Shown here: piece by piece, positions 37,183 to 45,525 of the stretch | Numbering within the stretch: the stretch's first letter is position 1 | Layout: each line of letters starts with the position of its first letter | Source: Mycolicibacterium tusciae JS617 | GTDB lineage: Bacteria > Actinomycetota > Actinomycetes > Mycobacteriales > Mycobacteriaceae | Reading direction: 5' to 3' | Length of the DNA stretch: 64,000 nucleotides | NCBI RefSeq assembly: GCF_000243415.2 | Contig: NZ_KI912270.1 | Location: 3,038,001 to 3,102,000 of the forward strand | Made by a program: the position numbers and the translations under genes | The notes under the pieces: model-generated | The model's input: only the letters and a program-made list of their open reading frames with translations | Databases searched by the model: none | Told to the model about the DNA's origin: nothing

Positions 37183-39385
37183 CAAGCACAATCGCGACCA
37201 CGGCACCCGGCACACCCCCACGGTCCCCGTTCACCGGCGCCGACATCTGCCGCGAAGCCGGGCTCACGCTGCCAGACCGCACCTCACGACCGGTGTTCGA
37301 CGACGACCTGTGGGATTTCACCGACGTCGTCGGGCTCCCGGTCCAGATGGCCCTCTACCGGCGGCGATTCGACTTCACCACCATCACCGACCCACGTTGG
37401 CGGCTGGTCGTCAAGGAGCTGATCCTGGCGCTGCTTGCCCCGAACCATGATGCCGTGGTTCGGCTGCCGCGCGCCTACCGCACCGCACTGCATCTGACCA
37501 GCTGCTACAGCCGACTCTACGAGGCCGGGACGTTCTTCGGCTGGCTCGACCGGCGGGGAATCACTGCCCTCACCGAAGTCGATACCCGCCTCTGCGAGGA
37601 CTACCTGGGATTCCGACGCTATGTCACCGACTCCGACGGCACCGTCGTGGGCGAGCAGAGCCCCGGCCTCCGGCGCGCTGCCGCGCAGATGATCGTCGAC
37701 CTGGTCGACTACCGTGACCTGTTCACCACCGACCGGGTTCCGGCCGATCTGCGTCCTTGGGGCGGCGCGACAGCGTCAGCGGTCGCCGAAATGCCTTCTG
37801 GTCGTGAGGGAAACAAGACGCCGGCCGTCCCTGCCGAAGTGCTGCAGCCGATGCTCGCCGCGGCCTTGCACCTGGTGCAGACCCTCGGCCCACACGTTGT
37901 CGAGCTGCACGAGCAGATCCGCCACATCGACCGCATTTGGGCTACGAAGGCACCGGGCCTTCGTCATGGCTCGTCGGCGATGATCAGCGACATCAACAAA
38001 CTGCTGGCCGACCACAGGGTGACCAACACGCCTCTGCCGATGCTCGAAGACCACGATGTCAGACGCCGACTCACGGCTGGCTGGGACGCGAACAACCCGC
38101 TGCTGCCGGTCTCCACCGGAGCCCCTGGCCCGGCAGGCCGGATACGTCCAGTTTTGGGCGAAATGGATGCCCGCGCTGCGCAAACCGCTGATCGACACCC
38201 TCCACACTGTCGGAGTCGAGAAGGTTTTTCGCCCGCAACGCCGCACAGGCACCGACCGCCGACGACTCAGCCCTGTTGCCCTGGACACTGCCACTGCACC
38301 GATCCGAAGCGGTCGCCCTGATCGGCATCACCCGCACCGCGGCCATCGTGGTCCTGGCCGCCGCGTCCGGAATGCGGGCCAGCGAGCTGATGGAACTGCG
38401 GGTCGGCTGCTGCCGCCCGGTCGAGGAACCGATACCCGGTCTGAAGCGCTACCGCGTCGCCAGCAAGATCATCAAAGGCCAGGGCCTGGGTGGCACCGAC
38501 GACGAATGGGTCGTCATCGAACCGGTCCACCGCGCAATCGAGCTCATCGAACAGCTCCATGACGACCCCCACGAGGGCGCTCTTCTGCTGTCCCGGTTCA
38601 GCTTCCGGGTCCGTTACCTATGGTTTCGCGCCTGGGTGAACTCCCCGGCCGGGGCCCGCCTCGGACTCGCCCCGATCCCCGACGAACCAGTAGCACTGCG
38701 GATGCTGAGGCGCACGGTTGCGTTGGAGATGGCTTACCGGCCCGGCGGTGTTCTCGCAGCAAAACTGCACCTCAAACATATCGCTGCCGCCACTACAGAA
38801 GGCTATGCGGCTCGACCGGGCGGTGCTCAAGCGGAGTTGCTGGCCGAAGTCAACAAGCTCGAGGCCGACCACAAACTCCAGCTCGTGCTGGCCGAGTTCC
38901 GCAACTACCAGCAAGGAATCCTGCCCGCCGGGCCCGGTGCCCGCAACCTGACCGAATTCTTCGCCAGCATCGACACCGACCTCGACACCGAAGCGATTGC
39001 GGCGCCCAAGATCCAGCGCAACGACCGCGACATCCTCAACCTGCTGTCCAAACGCGCGAAGGCACTGCATCTCGGCCCGGCGAACTATTGCTGGTTCACC
39101 GATCCCTCGCGCGCACTCTGCCTGAAACTCGCCGGCACCCCGACCTCGGACCGCCCGATGATCGGCATGTGTGACTCCGCGCGCTGTCCGCAGGCCACCC
39201 ACCACCAGCACCACCGGCCCATCTGGGCCGAGCACGCCGAACTCACCAAGACCCTCCTCGGCCAACTCGGCAAAACCCGCACCACCGAACACACCCGACT
39301 ACAGACCGACTACGACCGCGCCGTCCGGGTCATCACCAGCATCGACACAGCCACCGGGACCGGCGCAACCGAGGAGCAAGCATGA
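37179..39385 (+). pseudogene. third recombinase-like protein of element D, frameshifted
   Basis: ATG overlaps the previous stop (ATGA). The first frame runs to about 38125; a one-base insertion (four C for three) leads to RQAGYVQFWAKWMPALRK; a second (five T for four, near 38230) leads to LPWTLPLHRSEAVALIG and the end at 39385. With both removed it is 2205 nt, 734 residues. The Arg-I region AAASGMRASELMEL is present; the later boxes are weak (MLRRTVALEM, HIAAATTEGYA). A terminal Cys/His patch lies near SARCPQATHHQHH. Confidence 0.78.
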
Positions 39386-39849
39386 GAATCACTGCCGCCC
39401 AACGCATCCACAACGAGAACTGCATCCGCGCCGCCATGGACCGGCTGCTGCGCGGCGAGATCCCGCCCGGCGGCAGCTGCGATATCAAGACCCTCGCACT
39501 CGAGGCCGGGGTCGACCGCACGGCGTTCTACGGCACCCGGCCCTACGCGCACCTACGCACCGAATTCGAGCACCGACTCCAGCAATTGCAAGAGGCGGGA
39601 GAAACCCCGGACCCGAAAGTCGCTCAGATCGAACGCCTCAAAGCAGAGGTTGACAAGCTCAAAACCAACCTCGCCCAATCCAATTCCACAATCCAGGACC
39701 TCACCGACTTCCGGAGCCAGGCCCTGGCCCGCATCGCTGCCCAACACGACGAGATCCTTCGACTCCGCGCCGCCGACAACCCGGCAGCAGCCGTCACCTG
39801 CCTCCAGAGTCGCCCGAAACCCCGGCAGAAAGTAATCGGACCATGCTGA
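39382..39849 (+). CDS. TnpC-like DUF6262 protein of element D
   Basis: 155 residues, start overlapping the previous stop by 4 bp. N-terminal helix-turn-helix-like part (IKTLALEAGVDRTAFYG, about 36-52) and a coiled coil from about 80 to 130 (ERLKAEVDKLKTNLAQ...). Same layout as the proteins at 23826-24269 and 40659-41207. Last gene before the right terminus, 141 bp away. Confidence 0.82.
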   Translation: MRITAAQRIHNENCIRAAMDRLLRGEIPPGGSCDIKTLALEAGVDRTAFYGTRPYAHLRTEFEHRLQQLQEAGETPDPKVAQIERLKAEVDKLKTNLAQSNSTIQDLTDFRSQALARIAAQHDEILRLRAADNPAAAVTCLQSRPKPRQKVIGPC

Positions 39850-39990
39850 CCCCGTCGGCAGTGACGTCCATCACAAACGATTTGGGTTTATCGCCACACG
39901 ATCGGCAATCAGCGTCACGAACTACGCGCCGAGAATCGGCCACGTCAAACGCAACACGAACCCAACCGCACACGACCACTGCGGAGACAA

Positions 39991-39996
39991 GGCGCT
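39991..39996. other. right 6-bp core of element D
   Basis: GGCGCT between the terminus GCGGAGACAA and tnpB homology CGTATGCCCAACG. It differs from the left core GGCATT at two positions; the pattern of two different cores matches tyrosine-recombinase transposition, in which one core is carried from the previous site. Confidence 0.85.
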
Positions 39997-40662
39997 CGTA
40001 TGCCCAACGTCATGCGGACGCCGGAGTGCCGATCGACGTCCTGGCCGAACTGCTCGATCACCGAAGCTACTCCATGACTCGCCGCTACTACCGCATCGGC
40101 GAAGACCGTCGCCGCGCTGCCGTGGACACCGTCACCGCGCTGAGCTTCGACCGGCATGGCAACAGGATCTGGCGCGATGCGCAGATGCTGTTGGACTCCG
40201 AACGCGCCCGACACGCCGTCGGGGACGGTTGCCGTCCCCTACGGCACCTGCACCGAGCCGACCAATGTCAAAGCCGGCGGCGGAGCCTGCCCGGTCCGGT
40301 ACCGGTGCGTGGGCTGTGACCACTTCCGCACCACCGTGGCGTTCCTGCCCGAGTTGCAGGCATACCTCGATGATCTGCTGCGCACCCGAGAACGGCTGGC
40401 CGCCACCATTGATGGCATCGATGACTGGGCCCGTGCCGATGCCTCTCCGGCCGAGGAAGAAATCACCCGGGTCCGGCGACTGATCAACCGAATCAAGGGC
40501 GATATCACCGGCATCGACGACACCGAGCGAGCCCGCATCGATGACGCCGTCGCCATCGTGCGCCGTCACCGCGCAGCCCACACGGTGCCGCTCGGCATGC
40601 CCATACTCACCGTCACCCCGCCCGGACTACCCACCACACCTACGTCGGAGGCCAGTGCATGA
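39997..40662 (+). pseudogene. TnpB-like recombinase of element C, 3' part
   Basis: Continues the gene begun at 32045: SYAQRHADAGVPIDVLAEL, LLDHRSYSMTRRYYRI (Tyr box), then after a one-base insertion near 40221 (four G for three) VAVPYGTCTEP and CPVRYRCVGCDHF, a Cys cluster like that of TnpB in element B. Ends at 40662, overlapping the next ATG by 4 bp. Confidence 0.9.
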
Positions 40663-41207
40663 CCCGCACCACGAACCCGCAAACCCAGCCGATGCTGGAC
40701 GGCCGGCGCGACGACTCGGGGCGCCGCCGCAAACGGGTGCTGGCGGTGCTCGACCAAGCCGCCGCCGCGGGCGACCCGATCAGTGCGTCCGCAATCGCGC
40801 GCGCGGCCGGAGTCGACCGCACGTTCCTCTACCGTCACCGCGACCTGCTGGAGAAAATCCATGCGCTGCAAGCAGATCCAGCCCATCTGAACAGCGATCA
40901 CGCGGTCACACATGCGTCGCTGCGGGCGGACCTGCTGGCCGCCCACGAACGAGCCGCCCGCCTCAACACCCGCAACCACCAACTGGAGAAACGGCTTTCC
41001 GAGGCGCTCGGCGAACATACCTGGCGTGAGTCCGGGCTCGGCAGCCCCGTCGACATCGACGCGCTCCACCAGCGCATCAGCCAGCTCGAACACGATAACC
41101 TCGACCTTCAACACCAGCTCGAGGAACGCGACGACGACCTGACCGCTGCCCGCGCCGCCAACCGAGAACTCATGGCCCGACTGAACACGCCGAGCCGGCC
41201 ACAATGA
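40659..41207 (+). CDS. TnpC-like DUF6262 protein of element C
   Basis: 182 residues. Helix-turn-helix-like SASAIARAAGVDRTFLYRH (about 46-64) followed by a long coiled coil with heptads (HERAARLNTRNHQLEKRLSE, about 97-116; ISQLEHDNLDLQHQLEERD, about 142-160). It ends 117 bp before the element C right terminus. Third member of the family in this window. Confidence 0.82.
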   Translation: MTRTTNPQTQPMLDGRRDDSGRRRKRVLAVLDQAAAAGDPISASAIARAAGVDRTFLYRHRDLLEKIHALQADPAHLNSDHAVTHASLRADLLAAHERAARLNTRNHQLEKRLSEALGEHTWRESGLGSPVDIDALHQRISQLEHDNLDLQHQLEERDDDLTAARAANRELMARLNTPSRPQ

Positions 41208-41324
41208 CCCACCGCGAGCCCCCTTGCACCACACCTGTTGCAGCCGATAGCATCTCATCACCGGCCTCTAAGCTGCACAAACTCAGAGAACCGCGCTGCC
41301 GCACGGGGACTGAACCCTGGAGAA

Positions 41325-41330
41325 CAGCCC
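41325..41330. other. right 6-bp core of element C
   Basis: CAGCCC between the terminus GAACCCTGGAGAA and integrase homology CCAGCCGTAG. See the left core at 30741-30746. Confidence 0.85.
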
Positions 41331-41951
41331 CCAGCCGTAGATCACCTTGAAGATCGTGGCATCACGGTAAGCGGCAAGAGCCCCTTTACGTTTCGCCCGC
41401 ACCGCGCGCTCGACCTGATCGTCGGCGTAATCCAGGAACCGCTGCAACTCCTCCCGCGTGAACGGCCTAGCCTCCGGCCGACCCTCGTAATCGTTCAAAT
41501 GAGCGATCGTGTTCCACTCGTGGCAGATCGCCACCGGATGGGTGCCGAACGCTTCCTCACATGCCACCGCCCACCCGTAGCGTCCGTCGATCAGGAACTC
41601 GCTGAACAGCCGCAACCCGCACTGGTAGCCGCGGATCGTCGACGGCGCAAGATGCTTCTCGCTGGTCAGCCAGAGCGACCACTCATCGATATGCGCCGGG
41701 GTCCACTGCCACGGGTAGTCGTTGACGAACTCCATGAACCGACGGACCAGGTTCTCCCGCGACGTGATCGTCTCCTCACGAAGCCCGCGAGCAGCCTGCT
41801 GAGCACGCCAGCCACGAAACATCGCCTCCACCATCGCATCCTGCGGACGCAACGAAACCACACCGGACACCAGCTCCAGATGAGCCTGCCCCCGCCACGA
41901 TCGACCCGCCGCAACCCGACCCCCCACGCCACCCAACAGTGAACGAATCAT
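41325..41951 (-). pseudogene. integrase of cassette X, 5' part
   Basis: N-terminal core-binding domain of the tyrosine recombinase whose catalytic half is at 30216-30740. Visible: TITSRENLVRRFMEFV, APSTIRGYQCGLRLFSEFL, ending at KVIYGWG where element C enters. ATG at 41951 gives a 383-residue joined protein; ATG at 41834 gives 344 and is nearer to the domain start. The reading runs into about 13 foreign codons and a stop inside element C. Confidence 0.92.
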
Positions 41952-42036
41952 GCATCAAATGGGATCACTTTGGCAGATGGCCAGGCCAGCAGCAGTTTTC
42001 ACGGCATCAATCTGCTAGCCTGAAACCCCTACTCCA

Positions 42037-43188
42037 TCAGGCAACCGGGCGATTCTCGCCCATCAGATGCAATTCCCGAGCGTTGCCGTAGAGGTCAAGG
42101 GTGGTCTGCACGTGGGCGTGCCCGAGGCGCCGGGACACCACCCATTCCGGCGTCCCTGCGAGCAACAACGCAGTGGCATGGGTGTGACGGAACCAGTGTG
42201 GCGTCCACCCGGGCGGCCCGATGCAGCGCCGGCGCAGCGAGGCTACCTTCTCCCGGACCGTCGTCTCGCGCAGCGCGGCCAACAGTGGCGGCCGCGCCAC
42301 ATTCACCAGCAGTGGGCAGGTGTCAGTCAGAGCGACACCGGATTCGTCTGCCCGGCAGGCGATGTCGGTGAGATAGTCGGCGAACAGCCGCTCGAGGTCG
42401 GCCCCGACATAGATTCGTCGCGGTCGCATCATCTTCACCCGCGCCCCGTTGGGGTTATCGCAGCGGGGCACGATCTCCACATACGCGGTGCCGCCGCGGC
42501 CGAGCACGACCTCGCCGATCCGCAAGCCCAGCGCCTCCCCGAGACGCATCCCGGTCTCGGCCAGCAGGGCGAACACGAACCGGTCTCGCAGGTTGCCCCG
42601 CCACGATCCAGACTCGGCATCGAAGACCGCGCAACCATCCAGGATCGCCTGGATCTGCTCGGGCAACAGCAACGGAGATCTGTCCCGGCGCCGGTCGCGC
42701 CGCACGCGCACCAGCGACGATGCCGCCGGGGCCGAACGCGCATCCAGATGCGCCAGCAAGCCCCGGGCAGGTCGGCGCCGTGGTGTTCCTCGCAGTAGTC
42801 GTCCCGCCACCGACACCCCGGACACTGCCTGATGCCAGCGGTAGAACGAAATTAACGCTGCCAGGCGAACTTCCAACGTCGCAGCGGTCGGCGCCTGGTT
42901 CGACCCAGCCAGCCGATGTTCAACTGTGCGGCCGTTGCGCTGCCAGGACACGAACGCCGTAAAAGCGGGAACACCGACATCGCGCCAGCCGTCGGTTTGC
43001 CCGCGTTGTTCCAGGAAGCTCCACCACTGCGCCAATGAGGTCGCATAGCCACGCACGGTGTTCGGCGACCACAGGTGTCGGTGAGCTTCTATCCACTCCT
43101 CGACGGGTCCGACCGTTGCGTAGTCCTCACCGAGCACGGTCCAGGTCCGCTGCCCTCCCGTGGGAGCCACTGCCACCGGATACGCCAT
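42037..43188 (-). CDS. TnpA-like tyrosine recombinase of element B
   Basis: 383 residues, beginning 119 bp inside the right terminus. Core-binding domain with SPNTVRGYATSLAQWWSFL (about 41-59). Catalytic: Arg-I in LAETGMRLGEALGLRI, HWFRHTHATALLLAG (H 331, R 334), GHAHVQTTLDLYGN (Tyr 367). Full catalytic set. Its TGA overlaps an ATG, but that frame stops after two codons (ATG GAG TAG), whereas in element C the following gene is the overlapping tnpB. This suggests tnpB was separated here by cassette X. Confidence 0.92.
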   Translation of the reverse strand: MAYPVAVAPTGGQRTWTVLGEDYATVGPVEEWIEAHRHLWSPNTVRGYATSLAQWWSFLEQRGQTDGWRDVGVPAFTAFVSWQRNGRTVEHRLAGSNQAPTAATLEVRLAALISFYRWHQAVSGVSVAGRLLRGTPRRRPARGLLAHLDARSAPAASSLVRVRRDRRRDRSPLLLPEQIQAILDGCAVFDAESGSWRGNLRDRFVFALLAETGMRLGEALGLRIGEVVLGRGGTAYVEIVPRCDNPNGARVKMMRPRRIYVGADLERLFADYLTDIACRADESGVALTDTCPLLVNVARPPLLAALRETTVREKVASLRRRCIGPPGWTPHWFRHTHATALLLAGTPEWVVSRRLGHAHVQTTLDLYGNARELHLMGENRPVA

Positions 43189-43307
43189 CGTTGCCGTTCC
43201 TTCACGTCGAAGAACACCCGCCGATAAACCGGCAACAACGATGACTCTCCCAGCATTAACCCCCTTGTCGCATACATAGATTCGAGCGTGTTGCTACCCG
43301 TTGATAA

Positions 43308-43313
43308 CGGGCG
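43308..43313. other. right 6-bp core of element B
   Basis: CGGGCG between the terminus ACCCGTTGATAA and istB homology GCCCGAG. On the istB coding strand it reads CGCCCG and restores GPPGTGKT when the element is removed. Confidence 0.8.
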
Positions 43314-43647
43314 GCCCGAGCAGGACCACGTTGGATGCCTTAGCCAGGAAGGCGCCGGTTCCCAGGTGAGCGATCATGTCCCGGTTCAGCGCGGGTTGGT
43401 GATCGAAGTTGAAGTCCTCTAACGACTTGCGGGTCGGGAAACCGGCGGATCGGATCCGAGTCGCCGCGCCGGAGGCTTCGCGGGCCGCGACCTCCCGTGA
43501 GAGCACCGCCGCCAAATATTCTTCGTGGGTCCAGCCGGTGTCGCGGGCTTGCTCGGCCAGCCGGGCGGCCGAGTCTCGAATGCGTGGCGCCTTGAGGGCC
43601 TGGGCGTAGTGCAGGACGGCCTTCATCGGATCTTCGGCCATGCTCAT
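43308..43647 (-). pseudogene. istB: IstB ATPase, 5' part
   Basis: N-terminal part of the IS21 helper ATPase up to the Walker A loop (ASNVVLLGPP). The ATG overlaps the istA stop by 4 bp, as is normal for IS21 elements. After GPP the reading enters element B and stops within it (43294). The remaining part lies at 23330-23778. Confidence 0.93.
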
Positions 43648-44918
43648 GCCACCTCGCCATCGGACGTGGCTGTGCCAGTGCTGAAGTCGACACTGAAGGC
43701 GCGGTCGTAATCGGCCAGGTCGCGCACCAGGTGATCACCTGCCGCCGGCGGTGGACCGGCTTGAAACTGCTGGCGCAACGCCGCGGCGGTCGTGACGTGG
43801 GTAGGGTCAGTCAGGGTTTGCCTCGCCGCCCAGCAACGGTCATGGGTGGCCAGCAGCCGTCCCGCCCGGGTGACCGTCACCTGGGCCAGGGTGGTGGTCA
43901 CGTCGATGAGTTGGCCGATCGCACTTGGATCCACGGAGTAGTCGTTGCCTGCCACCCGCACGTAGTAGTCGCGTCCTAGCCGCACCGAAGACGCCGTCTC
44001 GGTGACTGGCGGCACCGGTGGCAGGGCCAGCATCTGGGCGCGGTCGGCATCGAGGAAGTCGACCGGACGACCATCCAAGACCCGCACCCGCCTACTATTC
44101 GCGGCCGGAAGCCATAGTCGCAGTTGATCATTGAAGTCTTGCGGTGAATCAAAGCTGCGACCAGGCAGAAACGACGTCTCCAGATACCGGTTGGCCCGCT
44201 CCACCATCCCCTTGGATTCGGGGTCATAGGGTTTGAGTTGCACCAGCCGCGAACCCAGGGTGCCCACCAGTGCGGTCACCGGCTCGGTCAACCGGCCGCG
44301 ACGTCCGATCCCGGCCTCGTTGTCCCACCACAACTCATGCGGCACCGCACCGAAGCTGCCTGAGAGTAGTTGCCACATCCCGGCCACCAGGTCCATGGTC
44401 TGGCGCGAGGGCAGCATCACCGCAGCGATGAACCGCGAGAACGCCGCCACCATCACCAGCACCGGCAGCATCGCCTCCTGGCCGAACCCGACCCCGATCT
44501 TGGGCGCCGGGAACCACAGATCGCACTGAATCACCCGACCCGGCGGATGCTCGAGGCGATCGACCGGATCGGCGGGCAGATACTCCGGGCGGATCGCCCG
44601 GACCCGCTCCCGAAACCATGAGATCGAGCCGGTCCACCCGACCCGCTCAGCGATCACCGTCGCCGGCATCGCGGGATAGGCCAACAACAACGCCCGAATC
44701 CGCGGCTCCACCTCGTTGATCGCCGACGGCGACGAGGCCCGCTCGTACTTCGGCGGACCATCACTGGCCAGCGCACTGGCCACCGTGTCTCGCGCGATGC
44801 TCAGCTGCCGTGCAATAGCCCGCTGCGACAGCCCTTCGCTGCGGTGAAGATGCCGGATCAAGGCCCAGTCTTCCAAGGAGATCACCCATCCAATCTGATT
44901 GGGTGGCCTACTTTTCAA
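43644..44918 (-). CDS. istA: IS21-family transposase IstA
   Basis: 424 residues. N-terminal helix-turn-helix (GLSQRAIARQLSIARDTV, about 29-46), then a DDE core: Asp in QCDLWFP (about 131), Asp in WWDNEAG (about 199) and Glu in GMVERANRYLE (about 240). C-terminal beta-rich domain. The frame is complete, but without IstB the element should be immobile. The ATG at 44918 lies within the terminal repeats; a GTG near 44885 (VISLEDWALIRHL) is the likelier start. Confidence 0.93.
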   Translation of the reverse strand: MKSRPPNQIGWVISLEDWALIRHLHRSEGLSQRAIARQLSIARDTVASALASDGPPKYERASSPSAINEVEPRIRALLLAYPAMPATVIAERVGWTGSISWFRERVRAIRPEYLPADPVDRLEHPPGRVIQCDLWFPAPKIGVGFGQEAMLPVLVMVAAFSRFIAAVMLPSRQTMDLVAGMWQLLSGSFGAVPHELWWDNEAGIGRRGRLTEPVTALVGTLGSRLVQLKPYDPESKGMVERANRYLETSFLPGRSFDSPQDFNDQLRLWLPAANSRRVRVLDGRPVDFLDADRAQMLALPPVPPVTETASSVRLGRDYYVRVAGNDYSVDPSAIGQLIDVTTTLAQVTVTRAGRLLATHDRCWAARQTLTDPTHVTTAAALRQQFQAGPPPAAGDHLVRDLADYDRAFSVDFSTGTATSDGEVA

Positions 44919-44955
44919 CCGTCGCGACTGGCCGGGTTCTCAACCGTCGTCAACA

Positions 44956-45525
44956 ACCGATCCGAAATAGCCGGCACTTAGCGCAGTTTCATCCGTAGAA
45001 CGGTGGTCGCTAAACCTCGGCAGCTATCGCGAGCTTTCTTCCGCATGAGGGAGGAGACGGGCTTGTTCTATTGGTTCTGCGATGTGAATGTTGATGGTGT
45101 GCAACATATTCAATGGTGGTCGGTAGCGGAGACTGGTTGGCATTTAATGAGGCGATATCGATCTTCCCTGCGCAGTCCGGTCAGAAAGGCGCGCAGGCTC
45201 TTACGGGATGCCGGCGATGGCGAGCACGCGATGATCCGGGTCTTCATCGGACATGGGCGTAGGCACAGGCGTCGATGAACGCCAACGCGTAAAGTCATCC
45301 GAAGAAAGATGGCAGTAAAGCACGATTCGCCGCTCGGCCTTGGTGAACGAGAACTACACCACTGCGCCTAAGGTCTTCCGGGTCGCACCACCATCAATCC
45401 AGCCTGACCATCAACCGACCGGTGACTAGCCCGACGCGCGACTGTCAGAGGCGAAGCCTCACCGGCAGCTCGGTTGAGAATCACACGCCAGCAGTTGCCG
45501 CGTGGCGACGATCCTCATATGAGCG
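44956..45525. other. intergenic region right of element A
   Basis: About 570 bp. A 91-codon plus-strand ORF (45003-45278) has no recognised domain and an Arg-rich end; I do not support it as a gene. The rest shows no gene. It follows the stop of the WbaP-like gene. Confidence 0.45.

Larger units (their letters stand above)
33883..39990 (+). mobile_element. element D: innermost tyrosine-recombinase transposon
   Basis: Termini reading inward are TTGTCCCCGC (33883) and TTGTCTCCGC (39990). 6108 bp. Four overlapping plus-strand genes: three tyrosine-recombinase-like proteins and a DUF6262/TnpC-like protein, each overlapping the next by 4 bp. Inserted between the Arg-His codons (PYAYRH) and the following SYAQRH of the element C tnpB gene. 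Removing it with one core restores that frame at the junction. Confidence 0.92.
30747..41324 (+). mobile_element. element C: Tn554-like tyrosine-recombinase transposon
   Basis: Termini reading inward are TTCTCCGGGGTT (30747) and TTCTCCAGGGTT (41324). Contains tnpA-like (30882-32048), tnpB-like (32045-40662, split) and tnpC/DUF6262-like (40659-41207) on the plus strand, opposite to the integrase gene it interrupts. The insertion lies in the codons YGWG-LRRTE, the Arg-I motif of that integrase. Length is 10.6 kb; about 4.5 kb without nested element D. Confidence 0.9.
23785..43307 (-). mobile_element. element B: Tn554-like tyrosine-recombinase transposon
   Basis: Terminal repeats reading inward are TTATCGAGGGTT (from 23785) and TTATCAACGGGT (from 43307). 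It splits istB in the Walker A codons, and removal with one 6-bp core restores istB exactly. Genes on the minus strand: tnpA-like recombinase near the right end (42037-43188), tnpB-like (24266-26437) and a tnpC/DUF6262-like gene (23826-24269) near the left end. Between tnpA and tnpB lies a second set (integrase, XRE regulator, zinc-finger protein, methyltransferase) whose integrase is split by element C. The element is 19.5 kb with C and about 8.9 kb without it. Confidence 0.85.
23268..44955 (-). mobile_element. element A: IS21-family element expanded by nested transposons
   Basis: Both ends begin TGTTGACGACGGT (23268 inward; 44955 inward on the minus strand) and continue with repeated GACGGT...AAAAGTAGGCCAC blocks, typical of IS21 multiple terminal repeats. 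A 5-bp duplication, ACCGA, flanks it at 23263-23267 and 44956-44960. The istA-istB pair reads on the minus strand with a 4-bp overlap. Subtracting element B and one core leaves about 2.16 kb, a normal IS21 size. The insertion lies just after the phosphatase stop codon, inside the polysaccharide locus. Confidence 0.93.

Noticed and set aside
23268..44955. The recombinase-rich block as an integrative conjugative element or prophage
   Set aside because: No relaxase, type IV secretion, capsid or tail genes; every gene outside one methyltransferase is a recombinase, IS21 gene, DUF6262 protein or regulator.
45003..45278. A 91-residue plus-strand ORF
   Set aside because: No domain, no coupling to neighbours, Arg-rich end; not enough support for a gene.
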